Source: Acinetobacter corruptisaponis
Lineage (GTDB): Bacteria; Pseudomonadota; Gammaproteobacteria; Pseudomonadales; Moraxellaceae
Assembly: GCF_030053775.1 (NCBI RefSeq)
Contig: NZ_CP125669.1
Span: forward strand, 930,001-994,000
Reading direction: 5' to 3'
Length of the DNA stretch: 64,000 nt
Part shown: positions 16,757 through 23,770 of the stretch, in pieces
How the letters are laid out: every line of letters starts with the position of its first letter
How positions within the stretch are numbered: position 1 is the stretch's first letter
Notes under the pieces: generated by a model
Told to the model about the DNA's origin: nothing
Databases searched by the model: none
Seen by the model: the letters and a program-made list of their open reading frames with translations, nothing else
Position numbers and translations under genes: made by a program

Positions 16757-16929
16757 CCTTTTTGTGGTGTGAGTAATTACCAGTTACTTACACCGATGTC
16801 TTAAAACTGCTATGCAAATGTTGAAGCTCTTTAATTTAAATCCGCCTGACAGGGCACAGAATTTTAGGAACTTTTGGAAATGCTAAACAATTTAAGTGAC
16901 CAACATACAACTTACGCCACTCTAACATG

Positions 16930-16958
16930 AATCTACAACATTGATGACGTCATGTCAA
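16930..16958 (-). promoter_or_regulatory. Candidate late promoter (pR'-like)
   Basis: On the minus strand a perfect -35 TTGACA (16953-16958) is followed by a 17-nt spacer and TAGATT (16930-16935). The spacer contains the palindrome ATGACGTCAT. It begins a few bases past the stop codon of the Q-like gene, where lambda has pR', and fires into a leader with an intrinsic terminator. The palindrome may bind a regulator. Confidence 0.7.
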
Positions 16959-16961
16959 TAA

Positions 16962-17459
16962 TCACTGTGAAGATTTTGATTTAAAATCAATAAACGGATA
17001 TTTTGAATGAATTGCGGCTAAGCCACACTTAATATCAAACTTAGCATCCATCAGAGTTCTTGATTCATTAACCAATGCAGAGATTGGACTGCCATAAAAA
17101 TAACGATCAATAACCGCATCGAGCCACTCATCAAGCACATGCGACTTCCCTTGCATATCTAAAATCAATCGCTGCACTGCTCTTGCTTCATTGTCTGTGA
17201 TTTCGCAAGTAATACATTTGCGCTTAACCGTTGTGACTTCATCACTTACCATCCAATCAGCAATAATCTGTTCTTTACCCTTAACTTGTTGCTTACGCTT
17301 CTTTACCGCCTGATCCATAGCAACCGCAATCGGGTTTATGCTCTTACCACAAGGCCCAGAGCTTGAATGCATCCAAGCACCAAACTGATAAAGCCACTCT
17401 TCAAGACTAAAACGAGTCCAGTCTACATTCTGCATAATGTGGTTTACCGCTGCATTCAT
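16962..17459 (-). CDS. Antiterminator Q-like protein
   Basis: A 165-residue protein with the layout of phage antitermination Q-type proteins: WTRFSLEEWLYQFGAWMHSSSGPCG (about 14-38), a basic linker with KKRKQQVKGK, CITCEITDNEARAVQRLIL (about 81-99) and a C-terminal HTH-like section (LDEWLDAVIDRYFYGSPISALV). Q proteins bind at the late promoter and make RNA polymerase read through the leader terminator. The promoter, leader and terminator found just downstream fit this role well. Similarity is by pattern, so the family call is moderate. Confidence 0.68.
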   Translation of the reverse strand: MNAAVNHIMQNVDWTRFSLEEWLYQFGAWMHSSSGPCGKSINPIAVAMDQAVKKRKQQVKGKEQIIADWMVSDEVTTVKRKCITCEITDNEARAVQRLILDMQGKSHVLDEWLDAVIDRYFYGSPISALVNESRTLMDAKFDIKCGLAAIHSKYPFIDFKSKSSQ

Positions 17460-17468
17460 ACCGTCACC

Positions 17469-18161
17469 TTAAATGTTTTCTAAATTTAGTATTGTTAAAG
17501 TTCCCCAGTGAACAGCACCTGTGTCGATGTAGTAACAGTTGTCTCGCTTACATGGCTTTTGTGTCACTGTATGGCCCATAATCACGGCATCAACACCAGT
17601 GACATGAGTGTATTGCTTATTATCTAAATCAAGGCGTTCACGTCCCCACATTGCTATTTCAGTGGGGAAGCGTTTGCGATTAATGATGTATTGAGCTTGG
17701 TCAAAGTTATTAAGCTCAGCCTTAAAATCATTCCAATCATTTTGCTCAATGTGCCCATGAACAAAACCAAACTTTTTACCGTTGTGACTAACCTCTAATG
17801 CAATTGGGAGAGATTTAAGCTTTTTAACAATGTCCTGTTGAGTTGTGTATTCAAGCTCATAAAACCATTCACCACCATTTTGAATGTGGCACTGGTAATA
17901 AGACGGATTGACAAGCCCCATAATTGTTAGATCTTCATGATTGCCCTTAACAGAAGTAAACCAAGGTTGATCAATTAGATTTACGCACTCTTGGTTTTGA
18001 GTTCCACGATCTACCAAGTCACCAACAGCAACCAACAAGTCATTATCAAAATCAAATCCAATTTCGTTAAGTCGAGTCATGAGCAAGTTGTAACAGCCGT
18101 GAATATCTCCAACTGTGTAAAGATTGCCTTTGATCTCTTTATCCCAAACCTTTACCAACAT
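17469..18161 (-). CDS. Lambda-PP-like metallophosphatase
   Basis: A 230-residue protein of the calcineurin-like phosphoesterase family, close in layout to lambda protein phosphatase (NinI). Metal-binding motifs are GDIHGC (about 18-23), VAVGDLVDRG (about 44-53), VKGNHED (about 71-77) and a late MGHTVTQ plus YYIDTGAV. It would remove phosphate from Ser/Thr or Tyr, but its phage role is unclear. I chose ATG 18161 after GAGGTGGG. It lies between the VRR-NUC gene and the Q-like gene, as ninI lies next to Q in lambda. Confidence 0.88.
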   Translation of the reverse strand: MLVKVWDKEIKGNLYTVGDIHGCYNLLMTRLNEIGFDFDNDLLVAVGDLVDRGTQNQECVNLIDQPWFTSVKGNHEDLTIMGLVNPSYYQCHIQNGGEWFYELEYTTQQDIVKKLKSLPIALEVSHNGKKFGFVHGHIEQNDWNDFKAELNNFDQAQYIINRKRFPTEIAMWGRERLDLDNKQYTHVTGVDAVIMGHTVTQKPCKRDNCYYIDTGAVHWGTLTILNLENI

Positions 18162-18171
18162 CACCCACCTC

Positions 18172-18534
18172 TCAACCGTTCAAACACAAATACTTTTTAA
18201 TTTCATTTATCGCTTCATCTGCACCAAAACAGACTTTGCACATATATCCTTGTTCTTCTAAACGCTGAATCATCAATCTTTGGCTTGGCTGTAACTTGCC
18301 TGCCTTTGATTTGAGCTCAATCCATAAGCCATGAATCAAACCATTAGGAACGATCAACTGTAAATCTGGAACTCCCGCCTTAACTCCCATCTTTTTGAGT
18401 TTTGACGCTTCAATGATGTTTCGTGAACCGCCATTAGGGATGTGAAACAGATAATCAGAAAGGCGACCATTTCCAAACTTCACATGATGCGCCCATGACA
18501 TAAGGGTGATTTGCTCTTGATCTTCTGTAAGCAC
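18172..18534 (-). CDS. VRR-NUC domain nuclease
   Basis: A 120-residue protein with the stand-alone phage VRR-NUC fold: HIPNGGSRN (about 31-39), KKMGVKAGVPDLQLIVPNG (about 47-65, the PD of the PD-(D/E)xK core), LWIELKSKAGKLQPSQ (about 70-85; E-x-K) and a terminal CFGADEAINEIKKYL. Such nucleases act on branched DNA. The only upstream start in frame is GTG 18534, which abuts a perfect 15-bp inverted repeat, so its translation may be limited by structure. Confidence 0.85.
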   Translation of the reverse strand: MLTEDQEQITLMSWAHHVKFGNGRLSDYLFHIPNGGSRNIIEASKLKKMGVKAGVPDLQLIVPNGLIHGLWIELKSKAGKLQPSQRLMIQRLEEQGYMCKVCFGADEAINEIKKYLCLNG

Positions 18535-18566
18535 CTTGTGAGCGCGTTCTAAACGCGCTCACAAGG
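18534..18566. repeat. Perfect 15-bp inverted repeat with a 3-nt loop
   Basis: CCTTGTGAGCGCGTT (18534-18548) and AACGCGCTCACAAGG (18552-18566) are exact reverse complements around CTA. There is no T-tract on the minus strand, so it is not a classical terminator. It covers the GTG start of the VRR-NUC gene and the end of an 18-codon ORF that overlaps the preceding gene's stop (ATGA). Confidence 0.9.
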
Positions 18567-18601
18567 TTTTGATCTGATTCTTTGGGCTTCTTTGAATGTG
18601 G

Positions 18602-18862
18602 TCATTGAACACCTCCAATAGAATGGAATTGTTTGAGCAAGAGGATTTGTTCACCTTTTCCTTTTGCCCATTCATATTCTTTGAAGTAAGCCATGCCTTC
18701 AGGTGTGATATGTCCAAGCCATGTATTTAAATCACGTGTCGCGAATCCTTTGTTGCACAACTCAATGAACCCTGACTTACTAGGCATATCACCACTCTCA
18801 AGTGGTCCATTGAGAGCCAACTGGTACAACGTATCTAATTCACCACCATTTAAATTAATCAT
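18602..18862 (-). CDS. Phage protein, unknown function
   Basis: An 86-residue ORF (start ATG 18862 after AAGGGTGG) reading MINLNGGELDTLYQL then PSKSGFIELCNKGFATRD and HITPEGMAYFKEYEW. The pattern looks like a small winged-helix or 'end of restriction' type fold, but I cannot name the family. It overlaps the upstream gene's end, as in a coupled early operon. Confidence 0.55.
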   Translation of the reverse strand: MINLNGGELDTLYQLALNGPLESGDMPSKSGFIELCNKGFATRDLNTWLGHITPEGMAYFKEYEWAKGKGEQILLLKQFHSIGGVQ

Positions 18863-19301
18863 TTGAACCACCCTTGAGCGCTTGCTCTAATCTTTTTCCC
18901 AAAATTCCTGCGCTGTCTGCAAACCCACGCCAATATTCAAATTTATTCTGATGATCTTGTTGATAGCACTTATTTAAATCTTCAATTAGTCCCTTGACCG
19001 CATCCACCCGCTTTTGCAGCTCATCCACTTTTGTTTGTCTAGCTGCATACATTGCGCTTTGCCCATCTGTGTACGCATCATTCAGTCTCGACTTCATTTC
19101 AGCGACTTGAAGCTTTAATTCATCCACCTCGTTCTGACGGTGCTGCCAAACTAACAACTTAGCTAAAACAATTCCTTTTGCAGTTTTACCCTGCCCACTT
19201 GGCATAACAAATTCATCACCTTCAAACCAACAAGTAATTGAATCCTTAGTAATAAGCTCAATAAATTCAGCTTTCGACTTTTCACTTAGTTGAACTCTCA
19301 T
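18855..19301 (-). CDS. Coiled-coil phage protein, unknown function
   Basis: A 148-residue protein. A short globular start (MRVQLSEKSKAEFIELITKD) is followed by a long coiled coil (about residues 50-115, ELKLQVAEMKSRLNDAYTD) and a C-terminal segment WRGFADSAGILGKRLEQAL. I prefer ATG 19301 over the GTG before it. No function can be assigned. Confidence 0.5.
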   Translation of the reverse strand: MRVQLSEKSKAEFIELITKDSITCWFEGDEFVMPSGQGKTAKGIVLAKLLVWQHRQNEVDELKLQVAEMKSRLNDAYTDGQSAMYAARQTKVDELQKRVDAVKGLIEDLNKCYQQDHQNKFEYWRGFADSAGILGKRLEQALKGGSND

Positions 19302-19597
19302 CACTTCACCCTCTCATCGTATTTTTTGCAATTCGGACTAATATGATTCTCAATGTGTGAGTCGTCACCCATGTCGTTGTCTATGCGGTGACCTGCTGCG
19401 AACTCTTCTTCTGTTGCAGAGCGAATATGTGTAGAGCTAATGCAAAAACCCAACATTCTTTGATGAGATTTTGGCAACTGTGGTAAAAATGGACTGACCT
19501 CAATTGAAGTGCCAACAATGCTTTCAATTTCGTATAACCCTTTCATTTCTGGTCGCCATTCTTGATTTACAACAACCTTATCCCCGACCTTAAACAT
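19301..19597 (-). CDS. Small phage protein with an SH3/KOW-like start
   Basis: A 98-residue protein beginning MFKVGDKVVVNQEWRPEMKG, the pattern of a small SH3-like barrel. GGAGGTGAGC precedes ATG 19597. The C-terminal half (SATEEEFAAGHRIDND) is a pattern seen in phage early-region proteins. Role unknown. Confidence 0.55.
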   Translation of the reverse strand: MFKVGDKVVVNQEWRPEMKGLYEIESIVGTSIEVSPFLPQLPKSHQRMLGFCISSTHIRSATEEEFAAGHRIDNDMGDDSHIENHISPNCKKYDERVK

Positions 19598-19850
19598 GCT
19601 CACCTCCAACAAACTTAGCCAATCTCAACTCATGTGATGGCACACTCATATGTGCTTTGTATTTCTCGTCAACAATGTCTACATCACCATCTGAACAAAA
19701 CGCTTTTACTTTCCATACTTCTTTGTCTTTAGACCATACAAGCACACACTCATCGCCAACTTTTAGGTCTACCACAGGCAAAGATTCAATCTCTGGAATA
19801 TTTTCTGGACACAAAGCAGACATGGCATCTAACAAATTATCTATGTTCAT
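19590..19850 (-). CDS. Small phage protein, unknown function
   Basis: An 86-residue protein. Its middle, VDLKVGDECVLVWSKDKEVWKV, repeats the SH3-like pattern of the next gene downstream (19301-19597), and the HELRLAKF end is similar in spirit. The two could be distant duplicates. The stop overlaps the downstream start. Confidence 0.5.
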   Translation of the reverse strand: MNIDNLLDAMSALCPENIPEIESLPVVDLKVGDECVLVWSKDKEVWKVKAFCSDGDVDIVDEKYKAHMSVPSHELRLAKFVGGEHV

Positions 19851-20257
19851 TGATCTGCTCCAGAATAAATGGATTCGTAGTCAGTGATGGCTTGCTCCAA
19901 ATCTTCCAAATCAGTTAATCCATATTCGCCATTTTCACCGTACCAACCGAATTTAACTGAAAACAACCCTCCATGCTTTTTGATTAGTTCCACGCTCTCA
20001 ACAAGGCGCTTGAGGTCATCAATCTTCTCCAACTGATCCAATATGTATTCTTCACCAGTGTGATAAATAGATTTAGTCCAGCCTTTCTCTTCATCTTTGA
20101 CTAAAAGCGCACCGCCAAACCATGCGTAATACAGAACTTCGTTTGGTGAACAAACACTATCCATATCTCGGTAATAAACTGAATTCTCAGGCGCACCCTC
20201 AACAACTTCCCTCGCCTTTTCAACACCGTGGTCTTTTATGAATTGGATCGCATTCAT
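19847..20257 (-). CDS. Phage protein, unknown function
   Basis: A 136-residue acidic protein (MNAIQFIKDHGVEKAREVVE at the start; DLEDLEQAITDYESIY near the end). The MNAIQFIKDHG opening is common to a family of early phage proteins of unknown role. It overlaps both neighbours by 4 nt. Confidence 0.55.
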   Translation of the reverse strand: MNAIQFIKDHGVEKAREVVEGAPENSVYYRDMDSVCSPNEVLYYAWFGGALLVKDEEKGWTKSIYHTGEEYILDQLEKIDDLKRLVESVELIKKHGGLFSVKFGWYGENGEYGLTDLEDLEQAITDYESIYSGADQ

Positions 20258-20709
20258 TGGCTTTGCTCCATGTCATGCTTAGTAACGTTCTCTAAACGCT
20301 CTATCTCTTTCATTTTCTGTTTAATCACTTCCATCTTTTCTTTAGAACACGAGCGCGTGAACATCTTTACCTGAGAGATATAGCCATGTGCATGCCCCAT
20401 TAGTTTCGAAAGTTGCTTTGCTCGACCTTTCTTCTGATCAAGCCATTTGCCCATTGCCAAAACATCCTCTTTGTGCGCCTTATCTTCTTCTTGACGCGCT
20501 CTAATCTTTTCTCGCTGCACTGCTACAGACTTAGCCATCACTTCACTCATCGCTGACTGAGCATTTTTAGGCTTGTTATTGAACGTTTTGTTGTAAGTGC
20601 TAGCACCGTTGTTGATTACATTGATCTGATTACCCTGTGCCAACCAAGCTTCAATATCAGCACTGTAGTCTTGCTTGATGTACATACTTGGAGTCATTGA
20701 TTCGTTCAC
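20254..20709 (-). CDS. Phage protein with possible DNA-binding helix, unknown function
   Basis: A 151-residue basic protein. KGRAKQLSKLMGHAHGYISQVKMF (about 103-126) looks like a short helix-turn-helix; the region before it is Lys/Gln/Glu rich and helical. It begins at GTG 20709, overlapping the end of the P-like gene. It may be a regulator or replication accessory, but no family is identified. Confidence 0.5.
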   Translation of the reverse strand: MNESMTPSMYIKQDYSADIEAWLAQGNQINVINNGASTYNKTFNNKPKNAQSAMSEVMAKSVAVQREKIRARQEEDKAHKEDVLAMGKWLDQKKGRAKQLSKLMGHAHGYISQVKMFTRSCSKEKMEVIKQKMKEIERLENVTKHDMEQSQ

Positions 20710-21545
20710 ACCCCACCTCCCACTGCCATCGGCACTTTTTTATTATCTGCCTTGTGCATTTCGATATATTCTTGACGTTGGTCAAAAGGATCAGGCCAAT
20801 ATTCAGAATCGGGCTTTAATTCCCATGCCTGAACCTCTTTGATTTCATCTGACATTTTGTTCACTGGTGCTTTGAGCTTTAGTTTTTCGCGTAACTCTGC
20901 AATAGCCTTTTGCGCTGTGGTTTGATAACGCTCGGTTTCAGCTTTGATTTCCGCTTTAGTTTGCTTATGCTCAAGCTGTAGCTGAGTTTCTGGGCCAGTT
21001 AAGAACCCTGCCACCTCCGCTTGTTTGATTGCGCTGATACGTTGGTCTGGATCAACACCCAAACTGACGTTGTAGACTGGCTTTAAGCCCTGGTCTTTTG
21101 CTTCTGTTACAAGACGCTCATAGATCGAAACAAAGATTTTCTTAGCCTCGGCTAATTGGTATTTATCGCCAGTGGCAACTAGATCAGCACAACGTTCAAA
21201 CGCTTTAGCCGATTGCTCAGTCCAGACCACAGTCAATTCACGTCCTGTACCGAACTCAATTGAATCTCTTGCAATAGCCCATGCTTCATGAGCATCAAGC
21301 CAAGCATCAGCTTTAGGTTCACACCAAGCCCTAAATTCAGGAATTGTCGGACAAAAGCTAGATTTCATCATCTTGGTTACACCGCGTTTAAAATCATCTG
21401 CTGTTAAGCCCTGAAAGCACTCGACCATTGATTCAGCAATGTCTTTTGGGTCAACACCTGACCATTGGTCTGCAAATTTCTTACCGTAGAACGAGCGCAT
21501 TTTTGCAATCAAACGAATAGCATCATCCTGGGTGAACTCACGCAT
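20706..21545 (-). CDS. Replication protein P-like (helicase loader candidate)
   Basis: A 279-residue protein starting MREFTQDDAIRLIAKMRSFY. Residues 10-80 (YGKKFADQWSGVDPKDIAESMVE, FCPTIPEFRAWCEP) match phage replication P-type proteins, which deliver the host helicase to the O-bound origin. A Lys/Glu coiled-coil region occupies about 180-225. It follows the O-like gene with an 8-nt overlap, the same order as lambda O-P. I chose ATG 21545 over an upstream start inside the O-like gene. Confidence 0.7.
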   Translation of the reverse strand: MREFTQDDAIRLIAKMRSFYGKKFADQWSGVDPKDIAESMVECFQGLTADDFKRGVTKMMKSSFCPTIPEFRAWCEPKADAWLDAHEAWAIARDSIEFGTGRELTVVWTEQSAKAFERCADLVATGDKYQLAEAKKIFVSIYERLVTEAKDQGLKPVYNVSLGVDPDQRISAIKQAEVAGFLTGPETQLQLEHKQTKAEIKAETERYQTTAQKAIAELREKLKLKAPVNKMSDEIKEVQAWELKPDSEYWPDPFDQRQEYIEMHKADNKKVPMAVGGGV

Positions 21546-22359
21546 GACCCACCCCCTCAATCCAATTTGTCTTTTTTGGAGTAACATCCCTGAACTGGTT
21601 GCCACCATTCAAGAAATCATTCCACTTCGCTTGTTCAGAGGCGGTTTGTTGTTGAGATGTTTGGTATCCATGTGACTGCTGAACAGGTCTTAACTTTGCC
21701 CAGTTGCCACGAATCGCATTCATGAACGCCTGATCCCAATCAGCATATTTTTTTGCATTGGCCGTTGCGTACCCAACAAAGTTTTCAAGATGTTCATCAA
21801 GACGATCAAAACCTTTCTCACTTGCCCATGCTTTGACTTGATCACTGACTTTGAAATCAGCTGGTAAAGTCGTCATTGTGCTTTTTGGTTTTTTAGGTTT
21901 TGGTTCTGTTTTTTCCTGCGCAGATATATCTGGTTGTTCCTTTGGTAGTTCTATTGGTTGTTTATGGTAGTTAGTGTGACTCTCCGTCACTGCTTTTTGC
22001 ACGAAAGTCACTGGTTCTGTCGTGAAAGTCACTGGTTGTATGTCGTCAAAGTCACTGGTGATGCTAAGTAACTGGTGACTCTCCGTCACTGCTTTGGTTA
22101 AATTTTCAGCAATGAATTTATAGTAAGAGCGACGACCATTTGAGCGATCAACTGCTAAAATGCCCAAACTTTCGATATGTCGAATATGCTGGCAGACTGC
22201 ACGATTGGAAAGTCCTGTGTCTTCCATAAGCGTCTCTACAGTGGGATAACACTCGCCAGTTTTATAGTCCGCATAGGTGGCTAGAGTCATAGCAACCAGT
22301 TTAGTTGTGGCAGGCATACGCATCATACGAATGGCTTTAACAAAGTTAAATTTATTCAT
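21538..22359 (-). CDS. Replication initiator O-like protein with helix-turn-helix
   Basis: A 273-residue protein. Residues 1-85 hold a winged-helix domain (VAMTLATYADYKTGECYPTV, LMEDTGLSNRAVCQHIRHIESLGIL, DRSNGRRSYY), typical of phage initiators that bind the origin. A Thr/Lys/Pro-rich linker (about 90-160) encodes peptide repeats (KAVTESH twice, PVTF twice) that arise from origin-like DNA repeats, followed by a C-terminal domain (DFKVSDQVKAWASEKGFD...). I use ATG 22359. The gene is upstream of the P-like gene, as lambda O. Confidence 0.75.
   Translation of the reverse strand: MNKFNFVKAIRMMRMPATTKLVAMTLATYADYKTGECYPTVETLMEDTGLSNRAVCQHIRHIESLGILAVDRSNGRRSYYKFIAENLTKAVTESHQLLSITSDFDDIQPVTFTTEPVTFVQKAVTESHTNYHKQPIELPKEQPDISAQEKTEPKPKKPKSTMTTLPADFKVSDQVKAWASEKGFDRLDEHLENFVGYATANAKKYADWDQAFMNAIRGNWAKLRPVQQSHGYQTSQQQTASEQAKWNDFLNGGNQFRDVTPKKTNWIEGVGHA
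21976..22095. repeat. Iteron-like repeats inside the O-like gene, candidate phage origin
   Basis: A 21-bp exact repeat beginning GTGACTCTCCGTCAC occurs at 21976-21996 and 22075-22095; each copy holds an inverted repeat GTGAC/GTCAC. Between them AAAGTCACTGGT occurs at 22004, 22025 and 22048, with a variant AAGTAACTGGT at 22066. Clustered, near-regular repeats inside the initiator gene are the hallmark of lambdoid origins. The DNA identity exceeds what the short peptide repeats require. Confidence 0.75.
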
Positions 22360-22810
22360 GATTTGCTCCTGTAATAATGAACTTTTCAAAATGGAAAAGT
22401 TCTGTTTCAACAGGAAACTCAATACCCATATTTATTAGACTGATTGCCTGTGATGGGCTAACAACTCCCCTAAAGTCAGAGTTGTAAAATGCGAATCTAA
22501 ATCTAAATTCCTCAATATCGGCATTCCCTTTAATTGTGTTGCATAAGACACAAGCGCAGACATAATTGTTTATATGCTCGTTATCAAAACGGCTTTTTGG
22601 CTCAAAATGATCAACCCTTGACTCCACCGAGTTTTGAAGTTTCTTCCCGCAATACGCACACTGTTTATTACTAGCCAGCCATAATGCGTACTTAAATTCA
22701 GGTTTAAACTTGTTTTTGTGGCGATCAAACAGGCGTTTTCCCACGAACTCCTGAAGCATGGTGTTATCTCTAGCCATATTTGGGTGAAAGGCGGTGATTT
22801 TATTTTTCAT
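22352..22810 (-). CDS. HNH endonuclease
   Basis: A 152-residue protein from ATG 22810. The HNH core is clear: CAYCGKKLQ (about 46-54), SRVDHFEPKSRFDNEHINNYV (about 59-79) and CVLCNTIKGN (about 83-92), with zinc-binding cysteine pairs and the catalytic His in VDHFEP. It could be a free-standing homing endonuclease that moves itself, or a nuclease with a phage function. It sits between the CII-like side and the O-like gene, overlapping both neighbours slightly. Confidence 0.85.
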   Translation of the reverse strand: MKNKITAFHPNMARDNTMLQEFVGKRLFDRHKNKFKPEFKYALWLASNKQCAYCGKKLQNSVESRVDHFEPKSRFDNEHINNYVCACVLCNTIKGNADIEEFRFRFAFYNSDFRGVVSPSQAISLINMGIEFPVETELFHFEKFIITGANHE

Positions 22811-23024
22811 ACTCCACCCCCTCACGCAAACAAACCACTGCATCAATCTCCTCCTCAATCGCCCGCTCCGTTTCCTTTGCAGACTTGAGCAAATCAATCT
22901 CTACCTGCATCGCTACAATCTCAGCAGCTTGTCGCTCACACTTGTGATTCAAACGAGCGACTTCTGTTTGCAGCAACTCAACTTGCCTAATATCTGGTTG
23001 TTCTGCTAATATTTGATGGTTCAT
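22800..23024 (-). CDS. Small coiled-coil phage protein
   Basis: A 74-residue protein starting MNHQILAEQPDIRQVELLQT at ATG 23024 (SD GAGGTGA). Residues 15-55 form a coiled coil. No family recognised. Confidence 0.5.
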   Translation of the reverse strand: MNHQILAEQPDIRQVELLQTEVARLNHKCERQAAEIVAMQVEIDLLKSAKETERAIEEEIDAVVCLREGVEYEK

Positions 23025-23061
23025 ATTCACCTCATTGAATACCGAAGCCTGATGTAAGAGA

Positions 23062-23442
23062 TCAGGCTTTTTCTTTTTCTGAATATCCAAGTTCAATATC
23101 AATGCGATGATCATCAATATCGTCCTGGAACAAGTCATCTACTGAACCCAAGCGACGCATCCATGCTTTAGACATCACCAGCAAAGCTGATAATTTTTCT
23201 TCATGAATTAAGCGGTAATGCTTCGGTACAATTTTTAGTCCAAGCGAGTCCAACATGGCGCAAACGTTTTCAATATCACTCAAGCCATTGGATTTCTTGT
23301 CGTTTTTCATTCTTGAGAATGAGCTAGGATCAAGTCCCAACTGATCTGCAATCTGGGAGTTATTGCGAGCAGCAAGGACTTTCAAAACCCTTGAGATGCT
23401 ATTTCTCGCGCTTGCAGGTAAATCGTTTAATACTTTGCTCAT
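23062..23442 (-). CDS. CII-like phage regulatory protein
   Basis: A 126-residue protein whose N-terminal 70 residues match the phage CII regulatory family: ISRVLKVLAARNNSQIADQLGLDPSSFSRMKNDK contains the helix-turn-helix, and LSDIENVCAMLDSLGLKIVP follows. CII-type proteins activate repressor and integrase promoters in favour of lysogeny. It is second in the leftward early operon, after the Cro-like gene, as in lambda. The C-terminal 45 residues are acidic and unlike lambda CII. Confidence 0.78.
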   Translation of the reverse strand: MSKVLNDLPASARNSISRVLKVLAARNNSQIADQLGLDPSSFSRMKNDKKSNGLSDIENVCAMLDSLGLKIVPKHYRLIHEEKLSALLVMSKAWMRRLGSVDDLFQDDIDDHRIDIELGYSEKEKA

Positions 23443-23450
23443 GGTTGTTC

Positions 23451-23642
23451 CTAAGCAGCAGTTGTTTTTCTGCTTTGAATGTTTGGGTTTAAAAATAAGT
23501 GTGGGTATTCGAGTTTCATCTTTGGTGGTATTCCCCTATCCATCCAGTTTTGAACGCGTTGAACCTTAAAGCCCAATAGTTCAGCTACTTTTGTGGCACC
23601 ACCAAGACGCTCAATGATTTTTCGATCGTCTGATTGGTTCAT
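23451..23642 (-). CDS. Cro-like transcriptional regulator
   Basis: A 63-residue protein from ATG 23642. RKIIERLGGATKVAELLGFKVQRVQNWMDRGIPP is a Cro/YdaS-like helix-turn-helix. It is first in the leftward operon, under the promoter/operator at 23673-23728, and divergent from the CI-like gene, so it is positioned to compete with the repressor. Confidence 0.82.
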   Translation of the reverse strand: MNQSDDRKIIERLGGATKVAELLGFKVQRVQNWMDRGIPPKMKLEYPHLFLNPNIQSRKTTAA

Positions 23643-23672
23643 GCTAAACACTCTAGTTGATTTGTTTAATTA

Positions 23673-23701
23673 AATTTAAACGTTTTGTTTAAACATGTCA
23701 A
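23673..23701 (-). promoter_or_regulatory. Leftward early promoter (pR-like)
   Basis: On the minus strand TTGACA (23696-23701), a 17-nt spacer and TAAATT (23673-23678) form a sigma70-type promoter for the Cro-like gene. Operator-like sequence AAACGTTTTGTTT overlaps its spacer. Confidence 0.7.
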
Positions 23702-23726
23702 ACATTCTGTTTAACACATTTTGTGT
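23678..23726. promoter_or_regulatory. Operator cluster between the Cro-like and CI-like genes
   Basis: Three related dyads with a 5-3-5 layout can be read: AAACG-TTT-TGTTT (23678-23690), AAACA-TTC-TGTTT (23700-23712) and ACACA-TTT-TGTGT (23714-23726). Their spacing (22 and 14 bp centre to centre) and overlap with the leftward promoter fit operators for the CI-like and/or Cro-like protein. Which protein binds which site cannot be told. Confidence 0.6.
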
Positions 23727-23770
23727 AATTTTTGAGAAAATTAACTCATAAGTATTTGGTGTTGTTTGAA

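Noticed and set aside
18550..18602. An 18-codon ORF (MTTFKEAQRIRSKPCERV) as a gene
   Set aside because: Although coupled to the upstream stop, it ends within the palindrome and has no independent support.
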